NCBI RefSeq assembly: GCF_963663625.1
Contig: NZ_OY760438.1
Location: forward strand, 310,001 to 374,000
DNA: 64,000 nt
Direction of reading: 5' to 3'
Origin: an uncultured Ilyobacter sp.
Lineage (GTDB): Bacteria; Fusobacteriota; Fusobacteriia; Fusobacteriales; Fusobacteriaceae
Made by a program: the position numbers and the translations under genes
Notes under the pieces: model-generated
The model's input: the letters and a program-made list of their open reading frames with translations, nothing else
What the model was told of the DNA's origin: nothing
Databases searched by the model: none
Part shown: one piece after another, positions 31,324 through 39,996 of the stretch
Layout of the letters: every line of letters begins with the position of its first letter
How positions within the stretch are numbered: the stretch's first letter is position 1

Positions 31324-32649
31324 GTGATTAATATTAAGAGTGAATATACGTTTGATAAAAATATAAGGGGAAGAGCTATTTTAGCTGGACTAGATGTCTA
31401 CCAAAAGGGAGACAAAATAAGTTTAGAAGATTCGTTAAATGAACTGAAAGAGCTGGCAGGTGCAGCAAGTATAGAGGTGGTAGATGTCATCACCCAGAGC
31501 AGAGAAAAGATGGAATCCTCTACATATATGGGTAAAGGAAAGATAGAGGAGATAAGAGATCAGGCCATAAGAAAAGATGCAGATATGGTGATCTTTGATG
31601 ACGAACTCTCTGGTATACAGATTCGTAATTTAGAAGCAATAATAGGAGTAGAAGTAATAGACAGAACCAGCCTGATTCTAGATATATTTGGTCACAGGGC
31701 AAAATCCAAAGAGGGAAAACTCCAGGTGGAACTTGCGATGCTGAAGTACCAAAAACCCAGACTTATAGGATTGGGTGGGGAACTCTCAAGGACAGGAGCT
31801 GGTATAGGAACCAGAGGCTTAGGAGAGACAAAACTAGAACTCGACAGAAGGGTAATCTCAAAGCGTATAAGTGATATTGAAAAAGAGCTGGAAGAGGTAA
31901 AAAAACAGAGAGAAGTCCAGAGGAAACAGCGTAAAAGAACCTCTATACCTACGGTGGCTCTTGTGGGATACACCAATGCGGGGAAGTCTACAATTATGAA
32001 CCACCTCATGCAGATGGGTGAAGAGGAAGATACCAGAACCAAGTCCTTCGTAAAAGACATGCTTTTTGCAACTTTAGACCCTTTTCACAGGAGGATAAAA
32101 CTTAAGGACAATCTGGAGTTTATACTCATAGATACTGTAGGTTTTGTAAGCAAACTTCCCCACGCACTTATAGAGTCTTTTAAATCAACTCTTGAAGAGG
32201 TTGAAGAGGCGAACTTACTTCTATATGTTGTGGATATATCACGAGAAGACTATAAACATCAACTGAAGGTTACAAGAAATGTGGTAGAGGAACTAAATGT
32301 AAAAGATACTCCATTCCTTGTGGTTTACAATAAGATTGACAAGCTGAGTTCTGAGGAATTAAAAAAAACAGGCGATATATTTGAAAGGTCTGTGTACATA
32401 TCCGCAATAAACGGTGAAGGGGTAGACATCCTCTTAAAGGAGATAGAAAAAGAAATTTTTAAAGCGAACAAAGAGCTGACTCTATTGATCCCTTTCTCTA
32501 GAGGGGATATTTCATCCTATATTTTAGACAACACGAGAGTATTGCAGCAGGAGTATACAGACGAAGGACTTCTTGTTACTACTTTTCTAAAACCTGAAGA
32601 TCAAGAAAAATATAAACAGTTTATTATAGGGGAGAAAAAGGAAGAATAA
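31324..32649 (+). CDS. hflX: Ribosome-associated GTPase HflX
   Basis: GTPase that splits stalled ribosomes under stress. 441 residues from the upstream-most GTG. The N-terminal HflX domain carries GGELSRTGAGIGTRGLGETK (about residues 159-178), followed by a coiled coil (about 180-205), then the G domain with GYTNAGKST (G1), DTVGFV (G3) and NKID (G4). The start is unclear: the GTG at 31324 lies inside the only Shine-Dalgarno (GAGGTGA), and 5 nt beyond is an in-frame ATT (31333) that may be the real initiator. It is a single gene just downstream of the IS. Confidence 0.93.
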   Translation: MINIKSEYTFDKNIRGRAILAGLDVYQKGDKISLEDSLNELKELAGAASIEVVDVITQSREKMESSTYMGKGKIEEIRDQAIRKDADMVIFDDELSGIQIRNLEAIIGVEVIDRTSLILDIFGHRAKSKEGKLQVELAMLKYQKPRLIGLGGELSRTGAGIGTRGLGETKLELDRRVISKRISDIEKELEEVKKQREVQRKQRKRTSIPTVALVGYTNAGKSTIMNHLMQMGEEEDTRTKSFVKDMLFATLDPFHRRIKLKDNLEFILIDTVGFVSKLPHALIESFKSTLEEVEEANLLLYVVDISREDYKHQLKVTRNVVEELNVKDTPFLVVYNKIDKLSSEELKKTGDIFERSVYISAINGEGVDILLKEIEKEIFKANKELTLLIPFSRGDISSYILDNTRVLQQEYTDEGLLVTTFLKPEDQEKYKQFIIGEKKEE

Positions 32650-32728
32650 ATAAAAAAAACAGGGTTGAAATTTGTAGGGATTATTCTGAATAGAATAAAA
32701 TATTCAAATGATTTTTGGGAGGTTTTTT

Positions 32729-33701
32729 ATGAGGGTGCTTGTTACTGGGGGGGGCTGGTTATATAGGGAGCCACGCTGTGGTAGAACTTTTGGATGATGG
32801 ATATGAGGTGATTGTGCTAGACAATCTGGAAACTGGTCATATGAAGCTTGTAGACAGCAGGGCAAAGTTTTATAAGGCTGACCTCAGAGACATTAAAAGT
32901 CTTAGGAGTGTTTTTCAAAAAGAGAAGATAGATGTGGTTATGAATTTTGCAGCTTATATAAAAGTAGGGGAGAGTGTAGCAGAGCCCAATAAATATTATG
33001 ATAATAATACTGGTGGAGTACTTAATCTTTTAGATGTTATGAGAGAATTTAATGTAAAAAATATAGTATTCTCTTCTACCGCAGCCGTATATGGGGATGT
33101 AGCAATAGATACCTGTGTGGCAGAAATTTTTGTTACTCAGCCTATAAACCCTTACGGAATGAGTAAATTCATGGCAGAGAGAATCATAATGGATTCATCT
33201 TCTGCATATGATATGAATTATGTTATTTTTAGATATTTCAACGTAGCAGGAGCTCATGAAAAATACAATATTGGTCAGTTGGGAGAGGGAATGACATCGC
33301 TGATTCCTGTGGTATTGGAGGTTGCAAAAGGAGAAAGGGATAGAGTAGAGATCTTTGGAGATACGTATAATACTAAAGATGGGACAGGAGTGAGAGACTT
33401 TATTCATGTGGCTGATCTAGCCCGTGCCCATGTGATGGCAATCAATAAACTGAAAAAAGGTGAGAGTGGCTTATTCAATCTTGGAAATGGAACCGGATTT
33501 TCCGTTCTTGAGATTCTCAATGCTTCTAGACGAGTGACAGGCAGGGAAATACCCTCTGTTATGGCTGAGAAGCGTGCAGGAGACCCAGCCTGCGTTGTGG
33601 CATGCAGTGTGAAAGCCAACCAAGAATTAGGGTGGGAGCCAAAGTATACAAATTTAGACGATATAATAAAAACTGCATGGGAATGGTATAAAAATATATA
33701 A
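32729..33701 (+). CDS. galE: UDP-glucose 4-epimerase, frame-shifted at an 8-G tract
   Basis: Interconverts UDP-glucose and UDP-galactose (or the N-acetyl forms) with bound NAD+. The proper start is the ATG at 32729 (GGGAGG 5 nt upstream), coding MRVLVTGG. Then a run of eight G residues (32747-32754) shifts the frame and gives a stop after 23 codons. With seven G residues the protein would read VTGGAGYIGSHAV, the normal Rossmann start. Downstream the frame is intact: STAAVYG with YGMSK (catalytic Tyr-x3-Lys), FRYFNVAGA, and a C-terminal Trp-rich end. A TTG at 32739 could give a slightly shortened in-frame protein but is 15 nt from the ribosome-binding site. Either phase-variable, a mutant, or a sequencing error. 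Confidence 0.88.
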
Positions 33702-33735
33702 AGGAGCCTCTTTGGGCTCCTTTATATATTTTTAT
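33694..33735 (+). terminator. galE terminator
   Basis: A 15-bp stem (33694-33708 with 33715-33729, core GGAGCC/GGCTCC) is followed by TTTTTAT. It overlaps the galE stop codon. Confidence 0.88.
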
Positions 33736-33737
33736 AG

Positions 33738-33845
33738 CACTGGATTTATTGACTAGATCACACTTGGAATATCCAAGCTCTTCTTAAATTTTAGCATCTA
33801 GAGTTTCTTGTATAGTATCTTTAAAAATATCCTTTAAAGTTTTGG
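33738..33845 (-). mobile_element. Relic of an IS256-family transposase gene
   Basis: About 105 nt align closely with 30855-30960 of the intact IS (shared blocks include CTTGGAATATCCAAGCTCTT and ATAGTATCTTTAAAAATATC). On the minus strand it would encode residues about 24-60 of the transposase, but it contains a stop and several substitutions. No ends or flanks of the IS remain. It is older and more diverged than the copy 2.7 kb away. Confidence 0.85.
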
Positions 33846-33877
33846 AGTTAAATCTGTTATTTAAAAATTAAGATAGA

Positions 33878-34816
33878 TTATATTTCTTCACCACATTTTT
33901 TTAAAAGTTCATTCCATCTTCTGTCTACTTCATTTTGCATCTCTTCAATAAGGTGTTTATTCTCAGGTTTAAACAAATGTTTAAATCTACCCTGAGTTTT
34001 TAGGAACTCTTCAATTGGAAGTTTATTCTTAGGCCTATATGAAAGCTTCCATTCCCCATTAATAACTTCAAAGCAAGGCCAATAGCAGGTTTCTACCGCC
34101 ATCTTACAGATCTCCATTAGTTTTGATTCATCATACCTCCATCCTCTAGGGCATGGAGCCATCACATTTAGATAGGCAGCTCCTTTAGTATAGATTGCTT
34201 TTTCCGCCTTTTCATGCAGGTCCTTCATATTACCGATAAAAGTAGTCTGAGCTGCATATGGAATATTATGAGCTGCCATTATTGCAGCCATGTCTTTTCT
34301 TGGTTGAATTTTACCAGCACTTTGTGAGCCTACTGGGGTTGTTGTTGTGTCGGCATACTTAGGTGTGGCCGACGATCTTTGGATACCTGTATTCATATAG
34401 GCTCCATTATCATAACACACATATACCATGTCATGATTTCTTTCCATTGCACCAGAAAGTGACTGGAATCCTATATCATAAGTTCCACCGTCTCCACCAA
34501 ATGCAATAAACTTATATGTTTCATCTAATTTCCCCTTCCTTCTGAGCGCATTATAAGCGCCTTCCACTCCACTCATTGTTGCTCCTGAATTTTCAAAAGC
34601 TGTATGAATAAAAGAATCCTTCCAGGCTGTATATGGGTAAAGGAAAGTTGAAACCTCTAAACAACTTGTCGCACTAACAATAGTAGCTTTGTCTTCTGGT
34701 TTTAGTGCTCTAAGTATTCCTCTTACTGCAATAGGAGCACCACACCCGGCACACATTCTGTGTCCTCCTGAAAGTCTTTCAGGTTTATTCATCTCTTCTT
34801 TTAAGTTATATGCCAT
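33878..34816 (-). CDS. porB: 2-oxoacid:ferredoxin oxidoreductase, beta subunit (PorB type)
   Basis: Thiamine-diphosphate-binding subunit of a four-subunit 2-oxoacid:ferredoxin oxidoreductase, which forms acyl-CoA, CO2 and reduced ferredoxin. 312 residues. The TPP motif GGDGGTYDIGFQSL (about 107-120) continues to YVCYDNGAYMNTG, and RMCAGCGAP near the N-terminus supplies Cys ligands for a [4Fe-4S] cluster. It lies 10 nt downstream of porA. Pyruvate is the default substrate of the family; 2-oxobutyrate is possible given the nearby methionine gamma-lyase. Confidence 0.93.
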   Translation of the reverse strand: MAYNLKEEMNKPERLSGGHRMCAGCGAPIAVRGILRALKPEDKATIVSATSCLEVSTFLYPYTAWKDSFIHTAFENSGATMSGVEGAYNALRRKGKLDETYKFIAFGGDGGTYDIGFQSLSGAMERNHDMVYVCYDNGAYMNTGIQRSSATPKYADTTTTPVGSQSAGKIQPRKDMAAIMAAHNIPYAAQTTFIGNMKDLHEKAEKAIYTKGAAYLNVMAPCPRGWRYDESKLMEICKMAVETCYWPCFEVINGEWKLSYRPKNKLPIEEFLKTQGRFKHLFKPENKHLIEEMQNEVDRRWNELLKKCGEEI

Positions 34817-34826
34817 TTCTGTCCTC

Positions 34827-36005
34827 CTATCCTCTTACGCCAAGATATCTGTATATGTCATCCATAGATGTCCCTTTTATATCACCAATCTCCTTATACA
34901 CTTGTTTTGCCAGCTCCACTGTAAAGTCTCTACCACCTAGACCATAAATATAGTTAACGACACTAGGTTTTTCAGATAGGTCGTACATTGCTGATCTTAC
35001 CTCAGCAAAAAGAGGTCCTCCTGCTGCTGAAAATCCTTCGCACTTATCCATAACAGCAATGGCTTTAAGATGCTTTAAAGCTTCTGCTAGTTCATGCATG
35101 GGGAATGGTCTGAATACTCTTATCTTAATAAGCCCTACCTTTTTTCCTTCTTTTCTCAATTCATCTACTGCTACTTTGGCAGTTCCAGCTGAAGAGTTAA
35201 TTATGACCATGGCGTATTCCGCATCTTCCATACTGTATTCTTCAAAAAGCCCATATTCTCTTCCACTGATATTCTTGTATTCTTCTGCTACTGAAAGGAT
35301 AACTTTCTTAGCTTTTTTCATTGACTCGGCCTGAAGTCTTTTGTGCTCTATATAAAAAGCCGCTGAATCATAGGGACCATGGGAAATAGGAGATCCTGGA
35401 TTCAATAGACTATCTTCTGGGGTGTACTCTCCCACAAACTCTTTTACTTTTTCATCTTCTAGAAGCTCTATATTTTCAACAGCATGACTTGTTATAAATC
35501 CGTCTTGACACACCATTGCAGGTAACATGACATCTTTATGTTCTGAAATTTTTACTGCTTGAATATAGTTATCATAAGCTTCTTGATTTGTTTCACTATA
35601 TATTTGAATCCAACCTGTATCTCTAGCTCCCATAGAATCACTATGATCCGCATTTATATTAATCGGTCCAGTTAATGCTCTATTTACACAAGCCAGTGTT
35701 ATAGGTAGTTTACATGAGGCTGCTACATGCAACATTTCCCACATTAGAGCTAATCCGCATGAAGACGTTGCCGTTGTTGTCCGTGCCCCTGCTGCTTGAG
35801 AGCCTATCGCTGCAGACATAGCACTGTGCTCTGATTCTACAGGTATAAATTCTGTCTCAACTAAACCATCCGCTACGTATTTAGAAAAATATTGAGGAAT
35901 TTCAGTAGACGGAGTAATTGGAAAAGCTGGTAATACATCAGGATTTATTTGCCTCATTGCGATTGCTACTGCTTCATTCCCTGACATTCTTTCTTTTATT
36001 GCCAT
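34827..36005 (-). CDS. porA: 2-oxoacid:ferredoxin oxidoreductase, alpha subunit (PorA type)
   Basis: Alpha subunit that completes the TPP site and contacts the 2-oxoacid. 392 residues from the ATG preceded by AGGAGGG at 8 nt. Seen: MSGNEAVAIAMRQINPDVLPAFPITPSTEI, the conserved start with the Pro-Ile-Thr-Pro-Ser loop, then EFIPVESEHSAMSAAIGSQAAGART holding the catalytic Glu, and a C-terminal FRPFP segment. It sits 13 nt after porD in the porC-D-A-B operon. Confidence 0.94.
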   Translation of the reverse strand: MAIKERMSGNEAVAIAMRQINPDVLPAFPITPSTEIPQYFSKYVADGLVETEFIPVESEHSAMSAAIGSQAAGARTTTATSSCGLALMWEMLHVAASCKLPITLACVNRALTGPININADHSDSMGARDTGWIQIYSETNQEAYDNYIQAVKISEHKDVMLPAMVCQDGFITSHAVENIELLEDEKVKEFVGEYTPEDSLLNPGSPISHGPYDSAAFYIEHKRLQAESMKKAKKVILSVAEEYKNISGREYGLFEEYSMEDAEYAMVIINSSAGTAKVAVDELRKEGKKVGLIKIRVFRPFPMHELAEALKHLKAIAVMDKCEGFSAAGGPLFAEVRSAMYDLSEKPSVVNYIYGLGGRDFTVELAKQVYKEIGDIKGTSMDDIYRYLGVRG

Positions 36006-36018
36006 GTAATATTCCCTC

Positions 36019-36321
36019 CTATTCATTTTCCATTTTTATTGCATCAAAAGGACATACCTTGTAACATATTCCACAACCCTTACAAAAATAATAATTAAAA
36101 TCTCCTCTTTTACTATTTTTTACGGGAATTGACATATCTGGACACACAGGGGCACAAAGCATGCACTGCTTACACTTTTCTTCAATAAAAACAGGTTTTT
36201 TTGTCCTCCAATCCCCTGTATTTACAGCTTCAGAAGTTCCCCCACCATAAATTACCCCTCCAGGAGTGATATCTTGCCACTTTATTGTTTCATCTATTAC
36301 CATCCCTTTTTTATTTATCAC
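36019..36321 (-). CDS. porD: 2-oxoacid:ferredoxin oxidoreductase, delta subunit (PorD type)
   Basis: Small ferredoxin-like subunit (100 residues) carrying two [4Fe-4S] clusters, seen as CKQCMLCAPVCP and CKGCGICYKVCP in the C-terminal half. It transfers electrons from the TPP site to soluble ferredoxin. The start is a GTG with GAGGTGA 6 nt upstream. It overlaps the gamma gene by 11 nt. Confidence 0.93.
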   Translation of the reverse strand: MINKKGMVIDETIKWQDITPGGVIYGGGTSEAVNTGDWRTKKPVFIEEKCKQCMLCAPVCPDMSIPVKNSKRGDFNYYFCKGCGICYKVCPFDAIKMENE

Positions 36322-36895
36322 AGATTTTCACCTCGCTCATAGAAACTTCCAATGCTTTCATATTTCCTTTTATAACTTCAGGCTTTGAAGCAAACTTGTG
36401 TTTAAAAGATTCCTCCATAGTTTCTAGGAATTCTTCTTTATCCATAATATTACTAACACTTACAACTGCACCTAACATGGGTATATTAGGAAAATTTTTT
36501 CCAAGAGCTTCCTCTGATATTTTTCTTGCATCACATAAAAATACATTTCCCTCATATCCTTTTAGTTTACCTAAAATATCCACTTGAGGTTTGGAAGTGT
36601 TAATTATAATTGCCCCTTGTTTTTTAAGACCTTTTGTAACATCAACTGCACTTAAAAGCGTGTCGTCTACTACGACTACATAGTCAGGTTCATAAATGTT
36701 CGAGTGAACTCTTATTTTTTCATCATTTATCCTGTTATATGCAGTTATTGGTGCCCCCATCCTCTCAGGACCGTATTCTGGAAAACCTTGTACAAATTTT
36801 CCAGTTGTAAAAGCAGCATCTGCCAAAAGAAGTGATGCTGTTTTTGCTCCCTGTCCACCTCTTCCATGCCATCTTATTTCTACTAGCTTCGACAT
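36311..36895 (-). CDS. porC: 2-oxoacid:ferredoxin oxidoreductase, gamma subunit (PorC/PorG type)
   Basis: Gamma subunit (194 residues) that binds CoA. The family start VEIRWHGRGGQGAKTASLLLADA is intact, followed by FPEYGPERMGAPITAYNRI, which is typical of PorG rather than VorC or KorC. The ATG has AAAGGGGG upstream at 4 nt. It is the first gene of the operon. Confidence 0.93.
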   Translation of the reverse strand: MSKLVEIRWHGRGGQGAKTASLLLADAAFTTGKFVQGFPEYGPERMGAPITAYNRINDEKIRVHSNIYEPDYVVVVDDTLLSAVDVTKGLKKQGAIIINTSKPQVDILGKLKGYEGNVFLCDARKISEEALGKNFPNIPMLGAVVSVSNIMDKEEFLETMEESFKHKFASKPEVIKGNMKALEVSMSEVKICDK

Positions 36896-36980
36896 TTTTT
36901 CCCCCTTTAATTCTTTCAAAATATATTTTTAAATCTTTATGTTCATATTTATTACTAGTCTTTGTATTGTTTTTTAAAAG

Positions 36981-37071
36981 TTAATTTTGGACTCTCTTGG
37001 AAAATTATGCCGTTAAGTTCAAAGTTGGCAAATAAAATTAAACGTTAAGTAAGATAGAGAGTCCAAATTAA
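36981..37071. repeat. Separated 16-bp inverted repeat between nhaC and the por operon
   Basis: TTAATTT(T)GGACTCTCT (36981-36997) and its complement AGAGAGTCCAAATTAA (37055-37070) flank about 58 nt that include two CGTTAAGT copies. It may be a long-loop terminator or antiterminator after nhaC, an operator for por, or a relic of a small mobile repeat. No T run follows on either strand, so a simple terminator is unlikely. Confidence 0.6.
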
Positions 37072-37099
37072 TTCTATTTATAATTTTTTTATTATCCTT

Positions 37100-38455
37100 C
37101 TATTCGGCGCCTTCAACTTTCCAAACCCAAGGTTTTTGCTTTATCAACTGATCTGCAAAAGGTATAAATATTGATATAATGGCAAATAACGCTAAAAGCT
37201 GCTGATACCATAGAAGTGGCAACACTTGTAACGGTGACAAAGCCCCTTGAGTAAATCCGAGTAATATAAGCATCTGTGCACCATAGGGAATCATTCCTTG
37301 AGCTACACACGAAAATATGTCCAGGAGTGCCGCGCTTCGTCTAGGATCGACCTTATATTGCTGACACATCCTTTTGGCAATTGGGCCATTAATAATAATT
37401 GCAACAGTATTGTTTGCTACCGCAGCATCAGTAAGTGTTACCAAAGCACCGATTCCTACCTGAGCCGATTTTTCACCCTTAATATTTTTTTGGATTTTTT
37501 CAAGAAGCCATTGTACCCCACCAGCCTTTGTTACCATAGCTGCCAGTCCTCCAGTCAGAAGAGACAGTAAAAATATCTCGTTCATGTCTGTGAATCCTCC
37601 GTAAATTTCCTTGCAATATCCTAAGAGAGTAAAGTCTCCGTAAAGCATTCCTATTGTTCCAGAAAGAAGTATTCCACCTGTAAGTACAACGAATACATTC
37701 ATTCCAACTAGAGAAAGTCCTAGTACAAAAATATAAGGTATAACTTTTATAAAATTATAATCATATGCCTGAACTTCGGGTATAATCTCAGGTTTTCCAA
37801 CAACAAGAAGCAGCAGCAGAGTAAGAACTGCAGCAGGAGCAGCTATAAAAATGTTTATTCTAAACTTGTCTCTCATTTCAACACCTTGAGTTCTAGTTGC
37901 TGCTATTGTAGTATCAGAAATAACCGATAGATTATCTCCGAACATCGCCCCCCCCATTACAGCTGCAAGAATAATCGGTAATGAAAGTCCCCCCTTTTCT
38001 GCAAGCCCTACTGCAATTGGTGCCACTGCAACTATTGCACCCACAGAAGTTCCTGTGGCTGTGGCGATAAAAGCTGATATCATAAAGAGTCCTGGCGCAA
38101 TATATTGTGCCGGTATATAAGTCAGCCCCAAATTAACCGTTGAGTCTACTCCCCCCATGGACTTTGATACTCCTGCAAAGGCTCCTGCTAAAAGGTAAAT
38201 TATACACATAATTATTATGTCTTGGTTACCACACCCTTTTACAAAGGTATCAAACTTTTCCCCTATATTGCCCTTGAATAAAATAAAAGCTGAAACTACC
38301 CCTGCAAAAGCTGCAACTGGTGCTGGGAATTGATAGAATGCCAGTTTTACCCCTTTAGATTGGAGTATCAACCCACTCCCCAAGTAAAGCCCCACAAATA
38401 TTAAGAAAGGTATCAAGCCCTTAAAACTACCCTTGATCTCTTTTCCAGATTCCAT
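37100..38455 (-). CDS. nhaC: NhaC-family Na+/H+ antiporter
   Basis: Inner-membrane secondary transporter of 451 residues with about 11-12 helices. The family signatures are TATGTSVGAIVAVAPIAVGLA and GGAMFGDNLSVISDTTIAATRTQG, the latter with the Gly-Asp-Asn-x-Ser and Asp-Thr pair. A late DAAVANNTVAIIINGPIAK is also typical. It lies 111 nt downstream of methionine gamma-lyase and upstream of por. Some NhaC members exchange amino-acid-derived ions rather than protons, so a methionine-linked role is possible but only inferred. AAAGGAGG precedes the ATG. Confidence 0.88.
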   Translation of the reverse strand: MESGKEIKGSFKGLIPFLIFVGLYLGSGLILQSKGVKLAFYQFPAPVAAFAGVVSAFILFKGNIGEKFDTFVKGCGNQDIIIMCIIYLLAGAFAGVSKSMGGVDSTVNLGLTYIPAQYIAPGLFMISAFIATATGTSVGAIVAVAPIAVGLAEKGGLSLPIILAAVMGGAMFGDNLSVISDTTIAATRTQGVEMRDKFRINIFIAAPAAVLTLLLLLVVGKPEIIPEVQAYDYNFIKVIPYIFVLGLSLVGMNVFVVLTGGILLSGTIGMLYGDFTLLGYCKEIYGGFTDMNEIFLLSLLTGGLAAMVTKAGGVQWLLEKIQKNIKGEKSAQVGIGALVTLTDAAVANNTVAIIINGPIAKRMCQQYKVDPRRSAALLDIFSCVAQGMIPYGAQMLILLGFTQGALSPLQVLPLLWYQQLLALFAIISIFIPFADQLIKQKPWVWKVEGAE

Positions 38456-38566
38456 AATTATCGCCTCCTTTTAATAACATACTTAAACTAAAAATAGTGA
38501 AATTAAAGTAACCTATTTAGATTGAGAATAAGTTTTGATTTAGAAAGAGGTTACTTAAGGGCGGAG

Positions 38567-39757
38567 CTAGACCAATTTGCTTAATCCCTGTCTTAAATCT
38601 TCTATAATGTCGTCTGAATTCTCAAGCCCAACTGAGATTCTAACTAAACCATCTGTGATCCCAGCTGCCAGCCTTTCCTCTCTAGTATATGGTGAGTGTG
38701 TCATCGATGCAGGGTGCTGTATCAAAGTTTCTGTGTCCCCTAAACTTACTGCTAATGTACAAAGTTCTAGATTATTTAATAGGGTCTTTCCTGCTTCTAG
38801 TCCACCCTTTAGCTCAAATGCAATGATCCCTCCAAATCCGTTCATCTGTTTCTTTGCAATTTCATGTCCTGGATGATTTTCTAGCCCTGGATAATGAACT
38901 ATTTCAACTCTCTCATGCTCCTTTAGAAAGTTTGCAACGGTCATTGCATTTTCGCAGTGTCTTTGCATTCTTACTTCAAGAGTTTTCATTCCTCTGATCA
39001 TCATATATGCATCATTAGCACCAAGGACAGAACCGGTCATATCCTTAACCCCTATAAGTCTGATCTGCATTATATGCTCTAATTTACCTGCTACAAAACC
39101 TGCAATTATATCGCCATGACCATTTAGATATTTTGTAGCTGAGTGCACTACAATATCGGCTCCTTGCTTAATCGGATTCTGGAGAAATGGAGTAGCAAAC
39201 GTATTGTCTACCACTACTAGCGTATATTCATTTTTATGGGCAATTTCAGATATTTTTTCGACATCCACAATCTTTAAATTAGGGTTTGCAGGTGTCTCAA
39301 GGTAAATAATCCTTGTATTCGGCTTCATTGCTTTTCTTACTGCCTCGGGGTTAGATGTATCAACGAAGTCTACCTCGATTCCAAACTTTGTAATTCCGTG
39401 ACTTAAAAGTGCGTAAGTACAACCATAAAGAGTCTCGTCTGCTAATAAATGATCTCCTGCCTTGAGAAGAGTCCACATAGTTGATGAGATTGCTCCCATT
39501 CCAGATCCTGTAGCCAAAGCTGCTTCGGCCCCTTCTAGAGCAGCAAGTTTACTCTCTACCACTGAAGTAGTAGGATTTCCAAGTCTACTGTAAATGTATC
39601 CTCCCTCTTCAAGAGCAAATCTTCTTCCTCCTTGTTCGGCTGTATCAAAAACAAATGTTGAAGTCTGATATATTGGGGTTGTAAGAGTTCCAAATGGATT
39701 TTTTTCATGTCCTCCATGAATAGTCTTTGTTCCAAAACCTTTTTTTTCAATTTTCAT
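38567..39757 (-). CDS. mgl: L-methionine gamma-lyase
   Basis: PLP enzyme that splits methionine into methanethiol, ammonia and 2-oxobutyrate. 396 residues from the ATG with GGAGGAG upstream. Seen: YSRLGNPTTSVVESKLAALE, LYGCTYALL with the Cys that marks methionine gamma-lyase among the Cys/Met metabolism enzymes, DNTFATPFLQ, and HSATKYLNGHGD with the PLP lysine (about residue 208). Cystathionine gamma-lyase/synthase is the main alternative. A MocR-type regulator lies divergently upstream, while an antiporter and a 2-oxoacid oxidoreductase lie downstream. Confidence 0.92.
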   Translation of the reverse strand: MKIEKKGFGTKTIHGGHEKNPFGTLTTPIYQTSTFVFDTAEQGGRRFALEEGGYIYSRLGNPTTSVVESKLAALEGAEAALATGSGMGAISSTMWTLLKAGDHLLADETLYGCTYALLSHGITKFGIEVDFVDTSNPEAVRKAMKPNTRIIYLETPANPNLKIVDVEKISEIAHKNEYTLVVVDNTFATPFLQNPIKQGADIVVHSATKYLNGHGDIIAGFVAGKLEHIMQIRLIGVKDMTGSVLGANDAYMMIRGMKTLEVRMQRHCENAMTVANFLKEHERVEIVHYPGLENHPGHEIAKKQMNGFGGIIAFELKGGLEAGKTLLNNLELCTLAVSLGDTETLIQHPASMTHSPYTREERLAAGITDGLVRISVGLENSDDIIEDLRQGLSKLV

Positions 39758-39846
39758 AATTTTCTCCTCCATAATAAAAAATTTGTAATTGCTCTTTGCA
39801 AACTGTTGCTATGAAAGTATAATTGTATTGTTCATTGGAACTGTAC

Positions 39847-39958
39847 CGCAACACTTAGTTTACTTTCAGTACTAAAAGTACTTTTACAGGTCTTTTGTAC
39901 TAGAATAATGCTATTAATCAAGTGAAAAGTCAACACTGTTAGTCCTAAAAGTGTTGCG
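39847..39958. promoter_or_regulatory. Putative MocR operator region between mgl and its regulator
   Basis: CGCAACACTT (39847-39856) recurs as its exact complement AAGTGTTGCG (39949-39958). CTAAAAGT occurs twice as a direct repeat (39872-39879 and 39945-39952), the first inside the near-palindrome AGTACTAAAAGTACTT. MocR proteins usually bind paired direct or inverted repeats in such divergent gaps. Exact promoters were not resolved. Confidence 0.6.
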
Positions 39959-39996
39959 CTACACTTTCTACACCAATAAAATCTTAAGGAGTTATG

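Noticed and set aside
37113..37310. Small minus-strand frame inside the end of nhaC
   Set aside because: Same strand, different frame from a well-conserved antiporter gene; no independent start signal.
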